Notes: generated by a model from the letters alone, not told the origin. A stretch of DNA of 64,000 nucleotides from Gambelia wislizenii (GCA_030847615.1 JAUMIR010000001.1:182299001-182363000); one strand, 5' to 3'; numbered from the stretch's first letter, positions 32,909 through 46,500 are shown. Numbers and translations: made by a program.

Positions 32909-34316
32909 TTGGAGTCAGATATAGGCACAGTTCATCAACCAGTGAGTTCCACAGAAGTAGGGCCTATGTTGCTCCAGGAGTGAGAAAGCTCAGGAATTTA
33001 CACAGCTTCATCCTCAGGTACTTCACCTGAAACCTATGAAAGCATCTGGCCTAAACCTTAAACCTACCAATGTTCTGTCACTTAATGGCCTAGTGGCTTG
33101 GTGTCATCCAATGAAAATAGGTTTTAATTTAAGGCTGAAAATAGGTTTAACTAAAATTACTTATCCATTTTAAAAGATTCATCTTCTCAGAGTCCACTTA
33201 GTGTGCATACCACGTTTCAAGGGTCTAGGTTTCATGGTTGTGAATCTATGTTGGATACACACACACACACACTTTCATGATTATAGATACATTCACTGCA
33301 GAGAATATCCCTACCTAATTCTTCCAGGGTATGATGAAACCACCAAAAAAAAAAATATGGCAAATTGCTAAAATAGAAACACTAGAGGAAAGAAATGTTA
33401 AAAAGATATTGGCAGCAATCGCCCAAGAGATGACATATACTACAACTTGCAGGTGAAGATAACATTGGAATTGAACTGTGGCTTGTCTCTTCAGCAGTGG
33501 AAATGAATGCATCAGAAGCATTCCACAAAGCTCTCAATAAGCATGTAGTTTTGTTCCAGGCATATCTCTTCTTTGGTTCACAGACAAAGACACCACAGGA
33601 GTGCTAATATAGCTGAAATCAGTTCATTTCCACATGCCATTAGGCTGTGTAGTCACTGATTAATCACTTCAGATTAGTTATTATTCTGAACATCTCCACA
33701 ACATACATCTTTCAATTTCCTGTTACATTAGTGGGGAGTGACAGAGGCAAGAGGAGAATCTAGGTTGACTGCAATCATCTTTATTGTTTATAAAATCAAT
33801 GCCCTTATTCTATCTGCGGGTTTCTTCATCAGCCGGGAAAGGGGAAGTCAGATTGCTGTTTCGTTTCACTCAAAGACTGTTAAAAAAATTAATTGGTGGC
33901 ACTACAAAGAAAATCCATCAGTCTCTTTTATCCTCTCCAAGGCTTTTCTACCCCTTTTTCAAGCATTATGGCTCCAGGATCTATCTGAAAACTAATAAAT
34001 ACTGAGTTAATAATGACATAATTCAAAGAAAAAATAAGGAGAAAACAAGCCTACTTTCTTTTTTGAAACATGATAAAAAAGATAGGTAAGACATTTTTTC
34101 CTCATTCTCTTTATATGGATGGATAGTTCTTGTGGCATGTATGGTTGTAACTTGTTGCATGTATGGTTCGAGGAGCATGACAAAGGTCTGCTAACATTCT
34201 CATCCCTTTACTGATTGTTTCTGCACCTACCATTTCCAGTTCCATAGTCAGTACACAGAACCAAATGGACAAACCAAAAATGTCTGCTGAGTGAACCTAG
34301 ATCCTGGTAAAATGTA
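32399..34316. other. No gene recognised; microsatellites
   Basis: Holds a (TC)n(AC)n tract at 32868-32909 and a (CA)n at about 33256-33272. Frames are short and featureless. Confidence 0.4.
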
Positions 34317-34317
34317 T

Positions 34318-34418
34318 GTGTATGCACCATCAAGTCAACTGTTGACTTATGATGACCCCATGAAATTCACAGGCAAGGAATACTCAGAGATGGTTTGCCA
34401 TTACCTTCTTCTGAAACA
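34318..34418 (-). repeat. 5S-SINE, antisense, part 1
   Basis: Follows the antisense 5S-SINE pattern of 38275 and 52440 (GACCCCATGAAATTCACAGG, then GGCAAGGAATACTCAGAGAT). It breaks off where the MITE begins at 34419. Confidence 0.75.
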
Positions 34419-34687
34419 CAGTCAGACCCCTATATCCATGAGGATTTGGTTGGTTCCTATACTTACCATGAATACCAGAAACCATGGATAACAGCGATCA
34501 CTTTTTTAAAAAAGGACTTCCAGTAAAAACATACCATAGAGTTGTGCTGGAGGACCTAGAAGATGCCTATAGAGGATGTCTTGCTAGGCATTTTCCAGTA
34601 TGACTCTATGGTATATGTCCCCTATTTTATGTCCCATGGATAACTGAAGCTGTGGATATTGGTTCCATGGACACATGGCTCTGACTG
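34419..34687 (+). mobile_element. Tigger-like MITE inserted in a 5S-SINE
   Basis: Starts CAGTCAGACCCCTATATCC and ends GGCTCTGACTG before a TA. The SINE resumes at 34690. The middle has an inverted repeat built on CATAGAGTTGTGCTGG and CCAGTATGACTCTATGG. It shares this hairpin with the element at 61085. Confidence 0.75.
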
Positions 34688-34689
34688 TA

Positions 34690-34803
34690 TAGCCTACAGA
34701 ACCTGGTATTCCTTGGTGGTTCCCTATCCACGTGCTAACCAAGCCTGACCCAGCTTAGCTTCCAAGATCAGACAAGATTTGTTGCCTTCAGGGTGTTTAG
34801 GCT
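34690..34803 (-). repeat. 5S-SINE, antisense, part 2
   Basis: Carries the reverse complement of the 5S rRNA-like head (TGACCCAGCTTAGCTTCCAA) and completes the SINE begun at 34318. Confidence 0.75.
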
Positions 34804-36189
34804 CTTTCATGGTGAAACACTGTAGTTCTATGTTTTCCTTCAACACAAATCCAATTTATAGCTCAACTGCACTTACCATACAGCTTTCAGCCTTTTCGTG
34901 GTGGTTGGCACAGAAAATGATTCTGTAGTCCCTAAGAGCATGACGAAGGCCATAAGATATTCTGGACTTTACTATTCATGGACAGAGAGAAAAGTAAAGA
35001 AGAAGGTCCATCCATGGAGGCCTTTTTGTAATACAGAAAAGGAAGAAGGATGTGTCAAAGATCAGTTAAAGGGAGGCTTTGGATCCACACAATCTAAGCC
35101 CTCTTCTACTCCTCACTCATGTTCATGTTCGTGAACCAATGGAGGGAATATACTGCTTTGGAGTGGCATACTTATATTAAACCCAGTAATCTCCCCTCAT
35201 CCTGAAAAGGATGGTTCTCTTTGGCCCCATAGAATTACCCTGCTAGTGATGAGCCTGACCCTGGGTAAAGTGAAAACAGCTTAGCTTTTCCAGATGCCAC
35301 ACAGATCTTTTCAACCAAAAACATACCAATGTCTGAATTGGATCTTAGGGTAGACATAAATGCAGTGTGGGCAATTCACATTATGTTTCTTCTGTAACTT
35401 CTTGGTCTTCTGAGTGTGTAGTTTGTTTTAAGTAACAGGAGACACAATCTAGTCAGAAGTTTGCTTCCATCTCCGATCAGCCCCCAAATATACATACCCC
35501 ACCTTTACCAATAAAACTGTTAGACTGTTTGGGGAGGAGAGAGGAAGAAAACTTCCAGATAGATGGGAATGGTTCCAGTAGCCTCATGGAATGGGAACTA
35601 CTAGATGATGGACAGTTGAGCGAAAGCCAAAGATAGCCAATACCTCAGCAGAGATGCAGACATAACCCTACTTCTGCTTACTCTGTCTGCTTTTCAGACT
35701 GCTGGAATGGATGCCACTAGGTCAATAATAACAGTGTCAATAATGTCACTCTAATGTCTCATATAAGATACATTCTACATTTTCACTGAAATTAACTGAG
35801 AAAGGATGACTTTTCTAAGATCACCAACTAAGCTTGATTTGAGATTTGAATTTAGGTCTTGCAGGTATCAGGCTCAATGCAGCTTGGCTACAGTGACTCA
35901 TGTAATGATTTCCACTTAATTAGATCACTGGTTAATTTTATCCACTCCTGCTATTTGACCCAACATCCTGGAAACAAATCATTTACATCGATTTGTATTG
36001 TGTTTTCCCACCACTTACTTCCCTGCTGTCCCCTTCACTTAGTGCCAGATAATTCAATTGAGATTGACTGAAGGTGCTGCTGATGAGTGTAGAGTAATAT
36101 TGTTTATACTACCAAAAGGGGTGGGGGTGGGGAGAAAGAAAAGATTAAAATCTTAATTTTCTTTATTCATGCAAAAAAGTTAGTAACCT
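34804..36189. other. No recognisable feature
   Basis: No coding or repeat signal recognised. Confidence 0.35.
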
Positions 36190-37254
36190 CTGGGCTAGAC
36201 AATGCAACTGTTAGGTGGATTTATAATTTCTTGACTGAATGAACCCAAAGGGTAGGCACCAATGGCTCCTCTTCATCCTGGAGAGAAGAGACTAGTGGGG
36301 TGCCACAGGGTTCTCTCCTGGGTCCAGTGCTATTCAACATCTTTATCAATGATTTGGATGAGGGAATAGAGAGCATGTTTATCAAGTTTGCAGATAACAC
36401 TAAATTAGGAGGGGTAGTTAATACCCCAGAGGACAGGATCAGAATCCAAAATTACCTTAACAGATTAGAAAGCTGGACCCAAACTAACAAAATTAATTTG
36501 AACAGGGAGAAATGTAGGATACTACACTTGGGTAGTAAAAATGAAATGCACAGATATAGGAAGGGTGACATCTGGCTTGATGGCAGTACATGCGAAAGGG
36601 ATCTAGGAGTCTCTTAGTGGACCACAAGCTGAACATGAGTCAGCAGTGTGATGCAGCAGCTAAAAAAAGCCAATGCGATTCTAGGCTGCATTAATAGGAG
36701 TATAGTCTCTAGATCAAGGGAAGTAATAGTACCACTCTATACTGCTTTGGTCAGACCACACCTGGAATACTGTGTCCAGGTCTGAGCACTACAATTCAGG
36801 AAGGATATTGAGAAGCTGGAACATGTCCAGAGGAGGGCGACCAGGATGGTGGGAGGTCTGGAGGCCATGCTCTATGAGGAGCAGCTTAGGGAGCTGGGCA
36901 TGTTTTGTCTGGAAAAGAGAAGGTTAAGGGGTGACATGATAACCATGTTTAAATATTTGAAGGGCTGTCATATTGAGGATGGAGCAAGCTTGTTTTCTGC
37001 TGCTCCAGAGACTAGGACATGGAGCAATAGATGAAATTCCACCTAAACATTAGAAAAAAACTTGATGAGGGTAAGAGCTGTTTTACGGTGGAATGCACTG
37101 CCTCGGAGTTGGTGGGGTGGAGTGTCCTTGGAGGTCTTTAAACAGAGTCTGGATGGCCACCTGTCAGGGATGCTTTGATCATGATTCCTGCATGGCAGGG
37201 GTTGGACTGGATGGCCCTTGAGGTCTCTTCCAACTCTACAATTCTATGATTCTT
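36190..37254 (+). pseudogene. CR1 LINE, C-terminal RT half and 3' tail
   Basis: A frame at 36300-36617 carries PQGSLLGPVLFNIFINDLDE and FADNTKLGG, where the catalytic FADD has become FADN. Then come frame breaks, a second readable part at 36846-37034 (EEQLRELGMF, FKYLKGCH), and a tail ending AATTCTATGATTCT. It is 5'-truncated, as most CR1 copies are. More decayed than the copy at 50640. Confidence 0.85.
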
Positions 37255-38274
37255 TCCTTGCAGTGGCCACTGATGACATGCTTGGAGAATAAAAACAGAA
37301 GATAACTATTCATACTACATCAGAAAACTAAAATAACACTGTGCCCCAAACCCCAGATTGCTGCTGTAGTGCAAAAAAACAAGGAACTAAATCAAATTGT
37401 TAGTCCAAACTAGGATATACATCATGAATCGATGAAACTTACATAAGTGTTGATTTATCAAAATCCCACTGATTTAATGAGCTTACTCTAGTCTGGACTA
37501 ACATTTGAATTTAGGTCACTGTTTACTCTTCCAAAGAGAGTTGAATTCAACTGAAATAAAACTAGTCCATTCCAAAGACATGCACTCTCTTGACATCTTA
37601 TGATCATGGTATGAATGCTTCACCTCATGATGTCTTAATTGTAAAGGTTCTTACTAAATTAGATGGTATCATATACAGATGCAAACTGTATGTGCTTTTT
37701 CTAAGTCTTCTCTTGAGGGCAAACCAGCCATGCAGTATGATTAAACTAACAAACTCAGAAGTATCAAGAGATGAAACTGCAGCAAACTCCCAGAGAGTGA
37801 GAAGAACTCAGAGCCAAATGATGGAGGATAGAATGAGAATCTATTTCTTTCCAAAGAGGAAAAATAATGTCAGCCCCAAAATAGGTCCTAGCTGCCCAGT
37901 CCTGGGCTGAGGTGGTTATTTGCATGCCACCAGTAGGGCTTAATTCAGACGGCACTGGCAAATCTCCCAAAACCTTTTTGTACTCATGTTCAATGTGTGT
38001 AACTTTTATTAGAAGGCATATAATGTGATGTATCCTAGATTTACCCATCCACGGCTGTTCTGTATTTACAACGGCTACTTAGTATTGCTTGTGACATTAT
38101 TGCTATGATCATAACTCACCCCACCACCACCACTGCTGCCTACTTTACTAAGCATCAGCTGTGTGGAGAGAAGGAGGTCCATTCTGCTGTCAATCACAGC
38201 ACAGGTGAATGATGTTTCCATCAGGTTTGGAGGGGTCAGGCCATGAGAGGTCAAGTAGCTGATGCAGAATGTGT
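37255..38274. other. No recognisable feature
   Basis: No repeat or gene recognised. About 80 bases near 37310-37400 recur near 39090-39190, so there is a short dispersed duplication. Confidence 0.4.
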
Positions 38275-38515
38275 AGGTATATGTGCCTTCAAGTCTTTTG
38301 TTGACCTATGGTGACCCCATGAATTTCAGAGGGCTTTCTTAGGCAAGGAATACTCAGACATGGTTTTGCCAGTTCCTTGCACTGAAATATAGCCTACAGT
38401 ACCCGTGGTACTGTATTCATTGGTGGTCTCCCATCCAAATATTAACCAGGGATGACCTGCTTAGCTTCCAAGATCATATAGGATTTGGTGCCTTTGGGGT
38501 ATTTCATCTGCTGTC
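38275..38515 (-). repeat. 5S-SINE, antisense
   Basis: Contains GACCCCATGAATTTCAGAGG, GGCAAGGAATACTCAGACAT and the complementary 5S head segment CTGCTTAGCTTCCAAGATCA. Nearly complete. Confidence 0.8.
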
Positions 38516-39084
38516 CAAAATTTACAACCTTCATATTCCTTAGCAAAACATGCAATCCAGACATATACACACACTTATTTTCTAGCCTTCAAGTTAATGT
38601 ATCATTCCAAAGACTAACTTGAGAATGTGGTAAATAATCAAAATTATTTCTGTTTCTATTAATAAAAAGAAATAAATGGAAATCAATCTGTAATAAAGGA
38701 GTAATCATGGAGTTCATTTCTTCAGTTACAAACCTGTTGTCTTGATTTTTCTATGAGTGTGAGAGTCCACAACTTCTCATACCAGTAGCCTAAAGATAAA
38801 TTTCATAGGCCTTTTCATTTTTAGACAAAAAAATGATATTGGCTTTTCACTAGTAAATTTTTTTGTTTTCTTCTATTAATAAAAAAAGTAAAGCCAGTTC
38901 TGATGAAAGTGTGTGTGTGTGTGTTGTTATTCTTTCCACTTCACTGAAAACCTCCAGTCAAAATGTTTTGGCTTTTGGAAAGCACCACCACATGTGAAAG
39001 AAAGTGCCTTCAGCATTGCAGCTTCTCCAACATTTGGCTGGTTATTTATTTATTTATTTATTTAAATGAGTTTAAGTGGAGTAC

Positions 39085-39195
39085 TATTCATACTACATCA
39101 GAAAACTAAAACAACACTGTGCCCCAAACCCCAGATTGCTGCTATAGTGCAAAAAACAAGGACCTAAATCAAATTGTTAGTCCAAACTAGGACTA
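39085..39195 (+). repeat. Segment duplicated from about 37305
   Basis: CATACTACATCAGAAAACTA, then ACACTGTGCCCCAAACCCCA and CAAATTGTTAGTCCAAACTA are found at both loci in the same order. Either a local duplication or two fragments of one unknown repeat. Confidence 0.75.
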
Positions 39196-39319
39196 AACAA
39201 TATTCATCTGTTATACTGAAATAGATTTTAATTTTCCACAATGATGACCATAAATCATTGAGGTGTTGTGTTACCATGCCCTACACTCCGTCCCTATCAC
39301 ATCTCATAATTGACAATAT

Positions 39320-40020
39320 TAAGACACTTTATGGGGTCTAGTAGACTGGGGTAGACCAAAAGGTGAGGTCAAATGGAGGCCACAAGGACCTAGGAAGGCG
39401 TCATGGAAAAATACTAGCAGACACACTCAAGATATGATTAAGCGGAGCCCCTAGTAAGCAGCACCATTACACAAGTATGAGCTAATCCCCTCTTGGCCCC
39501 CTTGATTAGGAGTCACATCATAAACAAACAAATTACCAAAACAACTCCAATCCCCAGGAACTATCCCTTATCACCCCTCCCTGACCTACAATGTGAGGTT
39601 GTCATAAACCCATCAATTTCTATCTCTCAGCTATAAAAAGCAATCAGCAAAGTTTTGTTTTCCATTGTTTCAATGGTGGGAAACCAATCTAAGCTTTGTT
39701 CTAAGCCCAAATACCCCTTCAGGGCATGAAATACACTATAAATATTAATCCCAAACAATAGCAAGGTGTGCCAGACTGGATGAAACCCAGCCACTCTGTC
39801 TGTTGGTGCAACCGCGGATCGGACTCCAGGGTCACCCTCACACGTTTGTCTGAGCCTTTTCACTCTTCTTCAAGACTGGTAACTGTAGTCCCACTTCCTG
39901 AATCTATACCTCTATCCAGTGATGCCTTAAACTCTTTGCTAGCCTTGTGTAGTTCTTGTGAGTATGTGTACATGTGTGAATGCTTCTGTGCTATTTTCCA
40001 ATAAAAACATTTATTTTTAA
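39320..40020 (+). mobile_element. Possible LTR-like sequence
   Basis: TATAAAAAG at 39632 precedes AATAAAAAC at 40000 by about 370 bases, and the segment ends in an (AAT)n tract. The spacing suits an LTR promoter and polyA site, but I found no TG..CA ends or duplication. Confidence 0.25.
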
Positions 40021-40055
40021 TAATAATAATAGTAATTATTATTATTATTATTAAT
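40018..40055. repeat. (AAT)n microsatellite
   Basis: Imperfect AAT/ATT tract. Confidence 0.85.
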
Positions 40056-40714
40056 TACCTGCCCCTTCTCTCAGGATCGGGGTGGGGTACAACATCAGAA
40101 TACACAATATAATGCAACTAGATGAGTCTTCTGCAGTCAGCACTGGTATACACAGGTACAAAGGTCCCGAAGTTACCTGGTCTCCCACAGCCTTCCATTT
40201 GAGCTAATCATAATTCCCCCAAATATTAATATCATTCTGAGATAACGAGTGGGGTCCTAAAGCAACCCCACCTATATGAGTAACAGTTATGCCAAAAAGT
40301 GTGCAGAATTATGTTTATGTTGGTGTTTTGCTGTTTTGTTCCAACACCACTATTTTGTGGGTCAGATTCGTGTTTCACCAATAAACCCTTGTTGCTATCA
40401 TAGAAATCTAGGTCCTTGTGTTTTCAGGATAAGAATGTTTGGGTGAAATACATTTGATTCAACACACACAATCATTATCATTGGGTTCAGAAAATACCCA
40501 GAATTTACACAAGGAAAGTTTGTGTATTTTGGTTCCAGAGGGTGAAGATCTCATAAAGAAGCTTTCTTGAGGATGTTGTTATCTGCAGAAGGCCACTGGA
40601 AGGGGGTTTAGGAAAGGGTTTTCTTCTATATTGTCTCAAACAGTGGAATGCCATCCTTTAAAAACTTCTTTGGTTGGTGGTGGTTGTTTTGTTTTGTTTT
40701 ATAGAAAGGCAGTT

Positions 40715-40860
40715 TTCATGTGCTTTCAAGTCTACTCCAAGTTCCAGTTACCCTATCAGAGAGTTTTCTGGGCAAGATTTATTCAGATAAGGTTTGCCAT
40801 TGCCTACCTCAACGGCTAAGAGAGTGTGACTTGCCAGCACTCCATTTCAAGCGCGCTGAT
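40715..40860 (-). repeat. Sauria-type tRNA-SINE, antisense fragment
   Basis: Antisense of the SINE tail: GTGCTTTCAAGTCTACTCC, then GGGCAAGATTTATTCAGATA and GGTTTGCCATTGCC. Corresponds to the 3' part of the 10281 copy. Confidence 0.6.
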
Positions 40861-40924
40861 GACTGAAAAGGCCAATCTAAGATAAACAAGTCTGGTTGCA
40901 GAAAGCACAGCAGAAGGTCTCCTT

Positions 40925-41400
40925 GGGTGATGTTTCTGGGTTGTGATTCTTTCTGCGTTGTCATTTCTCTTCAAGACTTGTTCTCAAATAAGGCTGCAGC
41001 ATTGTGGATAGTGCATCTCCATGCCTCCCAATGTGAGGCCAAGGCGGACCACTGTTGGTGATCAATTTGCCAAGCCTGAGATGCTGTTTCAGGGAGTCCT
41101 TGTATCGCTTTTTTCGAGTGCCCCTCTTACGCTGACCCGTGGTGAGTTCACCGTAGAGTACTATTTTTGGGAGGCGATGGTCCTCCATCCTAGAAATGTG
41201 CCCTGCCCAGCGCAGCTGTGTTCTCAATATCATGGCCTCTATGATGGTGATCCCTGCTTGCTCAAGGACAGCAACATTCATCACATAGTTAGTCCAGTGT
41301 ATATTTAGGATTGTGCGTATACGGCACTGATGAAAGTGTTTGAGGAGTCGTAAGTGGTGGTGATAGGTGACCCATGTTTCAGACCCATAAAGGAGAATAG
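40925..41400 (-). pseudogene. LINE RT C-terminal fragment, clade uncertain
   Basis: A minus-strand frame at 40961-41284 (107 aa) contains LRWAGHISRMEDHRLPK, then VLYGELTTGQRKRGTRKKRY and KDSLKQHL, the well-known C-terminal region of several vertebrate LINE proteins. It differs from the CR1, L2 and RTE pieces in this window. No start or RT core remains. Confidence 0.65.
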
Positions 41401-41604
41401 AATAAAGAGAATAAAGGAAGCAGCATGGAGGGAGGACAAGGGGAGATTGGGAGAAGGAAGGGGGTGTGCGACATGGAGCCCTGGCAGCGGAACAGCCTCA
41501 TTTCTCTCCCGATCTCTGCGGGGGTTATTTCCCCTATGTGAAAATCTCCATAGTGCCATCAAGATAAAGAAAGGCTGGTACAGGACTGCTGGGGGGGGGG
41601 AAAC

Positions 41605-42790
41605 GAGGTACCCAGAAATGAACACAATACTCCAGATGAGACCTGACATGCACAAAATATAGCGGGAGTATGACTTCCCTTGACTGGGAAACTATGCTTC
41701 TATTAATGCAAGCTAAAATAGCATTTGCCCTGATTGCTGCAGCATCACACTGCTGGCTTATGTTCAATTTATGATCAACACGGTCGGCCCTCCATATCCA
41801 TGGATCCTGCATCCACAGATTGCACCATCCATGGCTTGAAAATATTCCCCCACAAAATTCCAAAAAGCAAACCTTTTGCCATTTTACATAAGGAACACCA
41901 TTTTACTATACCATTGTATATAATGGGACTTGAGCATCCATGGATTTTGATATCCACAGGGGTCCTGGAACCAAAACCCAGTGGATACCAAGGGCCCTCT
42001 ATAATCCCAAAGTCTTTTTTTGCATGTATTACTGCTGAGTGATGTATTCCCCATCCTATACCTATGTTTTTGGTTTTTGTGACCTACATTTAGAATTTTA
42101 CATTTGTCTCTGTTGAATTTCATTTCATTAATTTTTGCCCAATTTTCTAGTTTATCTAGGTCCTTTTGAACTCTGTTCCTATCTTCCAATGTGTTAGCCA
42201 CCCCTCCTAGTTTTGTGTCATCTGCAAACTTGGTAATGATTCCCTCTACACTGTCATCTAAGTCACTGATAAAAATGTTGAAGAATAATGGCTCTAGAAC
42301 TAACCCCTTAGGCATTCCACTCCAGATCTTCTTCCAGTTTGAAGTGCAGCCATTGATGATAACTCCTTGAGCATGGTTTTCCAACCAAATTATGGATCCA
42401 TCTAACAGTGTTCCCATCTATTCCACATTTAATCAGTTTGCTAATCAAAATATTATGGAGGACCTTATCAAATTCTTTTCTAAAATCAAGATAAATGACA
42501 TGCACAGCATTCCCACCATCTACAAAACTAGTGACCTGATCAGAAAAAAATATATGCTGTATATATAATTAGTTTGGCATGATTTGTTCTTGACAACCCG
42601 TGTTGGCTCCTACTGATTACTGCATCGTCATCAAGAATTTGCAGACAGACACGTATAATTTTCTCTAACATTTTTCTGGTACTGAAGTCAGGCCTACACC
42701 ATCTACGTAGCCAGTAATTCGCTTTTAGTATCTTCCTGTCCCTGTATGGTCCTCTATTCCTCACTGGCTGAATTAACAAGACTACCACCT
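41605..42790 (-). pseudogene. CR1-type LINE, antisense, interrupted by a MITE
   Basis: Minus-strand frames at 42308-42505 (IYLDFRKEFDKVLHNIL, the first catalytic Asp region) and 41884-42417 (LFFNIFISDLDD, FADDTKLGGVANT) are RT of CR1 type. After a MITE at 41781-42000 the sequence continues with the segment equivalent to MSQQCDAAA and later parts to about 41605. The part above 42540 is more divergent. Several frameshifts. Confidence 0.75.
41781..42000 (+). mobile_element. Tigger-like MITE inserted in CR1
   Basis: Starts CGGTCGGCCCTCCATATCC (first bases mutated from CAG) and ends AAGGGCCCTCT, with the same interior as the 2232 copy. Confidence 0.75.
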
Positions 42791-42913
42791 ATGCCTCAAA
42801 CTGTTTCAGCTTCCTGCCCAAAGCTTCATAGTCAGTGGTGATCTGCTCAAAGGTGTTCTTGGCAATGTGGCCATCTGGATTGAGGTGGCATTGGGTTTTG
42901 GATGGCAAGTATT

Positions 42914-42943
42914 GTCTTGTTTGTTTGTTTGTTTGTTTGTTTT
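42914..42943. repeat. (TTTG)n microsatellite
   Basis: Tandem TTTG units within the antisense-to-sense repeat boundary. Confidence 0.9.
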
Positions 42944-43199
42944 GTTAGATCTTCAGTGGTAGTTGCTGGGATCATTTAACAGTAACAATCCAGGGCTGCC
43001 ACCCACTCTCCAGTTGAGCCCAGCCACAAAAAATAAATGTCCCTTTCTCCCCTGGGCCACCGCTGCTGCCTTCCCAGCCAAGCACCTCCACAGCAGAGCC
43101 CCACTGATGCACAGTCTTTTGCTCTGAGCTCAGAATGAGGTGCCCAGCCATGAGCCCTAAGGTCATCAGGAGGCTTTCTTTCAGTCCCACCTTCATCGC

Positions 43200-43468
43200 A
43201 AGCTCACTAGGTTAGGAGTCAAGAGAGAGTGGCTGCTCCCACCCTCTGGAACACCCTTCCATGGGAGGATAGGCTGGCCCTCTCCCTTTTCATCAGCAGG
43301 CAAAGACTTTTCTTTTCAAGCAGGCTTTTAATGTATAAGCATCAGGGCTTGTTTCATTTGCTATGTTTTAGATTTTATATGTTTTAATCTGATTTTTAAA
43401 TATTTTAATTGTATATAGTGTATTTTAATCTGTTGTTTTATGGAAGCCACCTTGTGTCCCATCTTTAT

Positions 43469-43504
<36 letters not shown>

Positions 43505-43506
43505 AT
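43200..43506 (+). pseudogene. L2-like LINE 3' end with (AAAT)n tail
   Basis: CTCTGGAACACCCTTCC then GATAGGCTGGCCCTCTCCC correspond to the RLWNSLPxEARLAPS region of L2, followed by a TTTTAA-rich UTR, GGAAGCCACCTTGTGTCCC and an (AAAT)n tail at 43471-43505. Confidence 0.65.
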
Positions 43507-46500
43507 TTCTCAATTAAGGAGGAGAGGGGAAATGAATGAGTCCTTCTAGTCAGATGAGCATGGGTCCTTGCTCCAGGGAACAGGAATATGCTGGAGGCTT
43601 TTCTTTCCTTCACCTCTGGTTACCTGTTCAGGTAAGAGGCATGCATTGCTATCCTCAGTGGCAAAGAAGCTTAGGAAATATTAACCTGATTTGCTAACCA
43701 TGCTTTGAACAGACCTGCAGAACTGACCTTGGGTGGTTAACAAATAAGACAAGACTTTACAAGCAAGGAATGAACAAGCCAACATTGATCTGCCTGATTT
43801 AAAATCATAAAGTGTGGTGATAAAAGTTATTCAGATAGTTTAAATACCAGCAAATTGTCCATCAAGGAAAACAATAAACATGGAAATAAAATGCTCTCCC
43901 CTTAAAATGAAATGAAAGGGCAATTAAATCTTATTGCGGAAAATATGTAAAGATTAAGCACCCTTGCCAGACATGCACTCCAGCAAACAGAAAACCCATG
44001 CCTAAATTTGCTCACATTGAGGTCAGAAACAGACTCAAAAGCTAAAGCGACCTTGGTACTGTTATTTAGGGATAAGGAAAAAATTATTACAGTTGCTGAG
44101 ATTTTGGTTGAGGAAAGCATGGTAAAACAGTCAAGGTTCTGCCAACCCCAGGAGATCTTACTTTGAGGATAAAACTAAGACACCACAGAGTTTTTTTCCC
44201 CCAACATATTTTGTCAACTTTGTACAACAAATCTCCATGCAGCACTGTTTTTCCCCTTTGTAAGCTAAGCGCATGCACAGTACAAGCACAAAAAGGACTG
44301 CCTGCTTGATCAGAGACCATCTAATGTTGCTATTTTTACTAGTTCATACAACAAGGCAACCACTTTTCAATTGTTTGCATTTTACATAAATCTGCAAATG
44401 TCATTCTCAAAAATGCAAAAGGAAAAACCATCTCCAAGGTTAGCTCCCCTGCCCATATACAGCAAAGAAGAAAAAAATGCACAGCCTGTGTACCCTGCAA
44501 TGACAAACCAGGATTGTTACGCAAAACCCTTGTCTTGTGTCTGTGGAAAAGGTCCACACGAGGATTGGTCTCACAATGGGGAATTGTAGCAACTCAAATG
44601 GCAATGTGAGAGGCTATGTAACATATGAGATCTTTTAACCTATCTGTACCAGTAGAGCTTAGGGAAAACATGGAGCAAGAGACCAAAAATAACCTGAAGA
44701 ATCTTTCTTGAACTGTTTAAACTGCATTCGCATACACACAAGTCTATCGAAGTAAGGCAGGAAATAGTTAGAAGTGGATTAGACTAAGGTTTCGGGGGCT
44801 GTACTGCACCTGATCCTGGAGAGGAGGTCTCCCTGGGTGTAACAGCAAGCTGCTGCACCAAAAATGGGGTGGACAGAACTAAAGCAGGAGGTTAAGGTTA
44901 TGGGGAAGCAGGAATAAATCACCTGTTTGGCAAAAGCCAGCCAGGGGTTGGGGGGGCATTAGAGGGGTTTGGAAAGATAGGAGGGGAAGGTGGTTCAGAC
45001 TGGCATAGGGATTTTTTTGGAATTTTTTATTGGAATAAGACCATTCTACTGAAAAATACACCCAACTGCAAAAGGCCGTAACAATAACGTAAAAATAATA
45101 ATTGTTTTCCTCTTTTCTTACTAATACAAAAATAAAACTATCTATCATAACACTAATATGTTTTTCCTCTTAATCTAAACACACTATAATCACATTATAT
45201 TTACACATTATAATTATACCTATTCGGAAAAGAAAAAAATCAATAAAATATTAATTAAAAATAATAATATAAAATAATACAAAAATACAATAATAATAAT
45301 AAAATATTTTTAAAAAATATCATGTTATGTTATTGCTGGGGTTGTCTCACTAAACCACAGCCCAAACTTTTTCCAACGATGGTTTGGCAATTTCTCTTTT
45401 TCACTCAGAAAAAAAAAAAATCAATTACGTTCTTCACATAATAGGCAGTGCCTTTTACATCCTGCAGATGTTGACTTTTCACCTCCTTTTGTCTTTGGAA
45501 AGCTAACCCTAACATCACATAGAGGTTTACCAGGTGCACCGTGAACCAGGGCACTTTCCAAAAACTCTCAGCCAGGGAGGAACCAGACTCCTTCCTCTTC
45601 CTCTTTTGGCCCACTGACTTTCTGGGTCCCCTGACACCCTCTGACTCTGAGCATGCTGAACTGATTTTTCCAGCGGGTTTTATAGGAAAAATCCCTTTAA
45701 GGTGCAACCTTGATAAAAGGAACATCTTCAGATGGTTCTCAATGATTAAAACAAAGTAATTCCAGACTAGCCAGACACTAGGAAATGGGGATACCTTTGG
45801 ATCAGGTGATTGACAGACCACCTTCCTTTGATTTGCAGATATGTAGATGAGAAGCAGGTTTAGCATGGTGATGAAAACTCCCAACTTTATAGATGGCTGT
45901 CTGCCTTCTCAGACATGAGGCAGGAAGAACCTTTTCTACATCAAAAGAGATGTTGATTGGTTGTTTCAAGGTGTGAATATTTGGAGAATTTGAGGGGTGT
46001 CATCTCGGCTTGGTACATGCTCCCTTGGCCATGGGTTTTTCCTGTCAGCCTGTGAAAACCCAAGTTAGCCAAATTGATATCAAACTATTGTAAGTGAACC
46101 AAGGTGGGGGGGGGGATTAGTTTTGCAGTTGGGGATGATGGGTATCATTACAGGATGATAGTGGTGATGATGGTGGTGATGGTGAAGATAATGATCCCAC
46201 CCTTTTTTCCAAGGCTGAGATTTTAAGTGGCTTATGAAAATTAAAATAGATGTAATTTTAAAATGTATAAAAATGTTTCTAACCCTATCATGTGAGCAGT
46301 CTCTTGTGCAAGGGGGAATTGCAACTGAGATCCTACTTCTGACTGTTGCACATGAAGTTGCTCATATGAAAGGATGGAAATATCAATCAGCCACTTCCCA
46401 ATTAACAGAGGAGAGGGATAGGCCCCTGTTGCTCACATTAGCTGCAACCCACTAAGTCAGGATTGGGAGAGCTGGCGTGGAATATATGACTTAGCTATAT

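Noticed and set aside
45405..45884. 159-codon minus-strand gene
   Set aside because: No recognised domain, ends in polyPhe from a T-run, no splice or promoter support.
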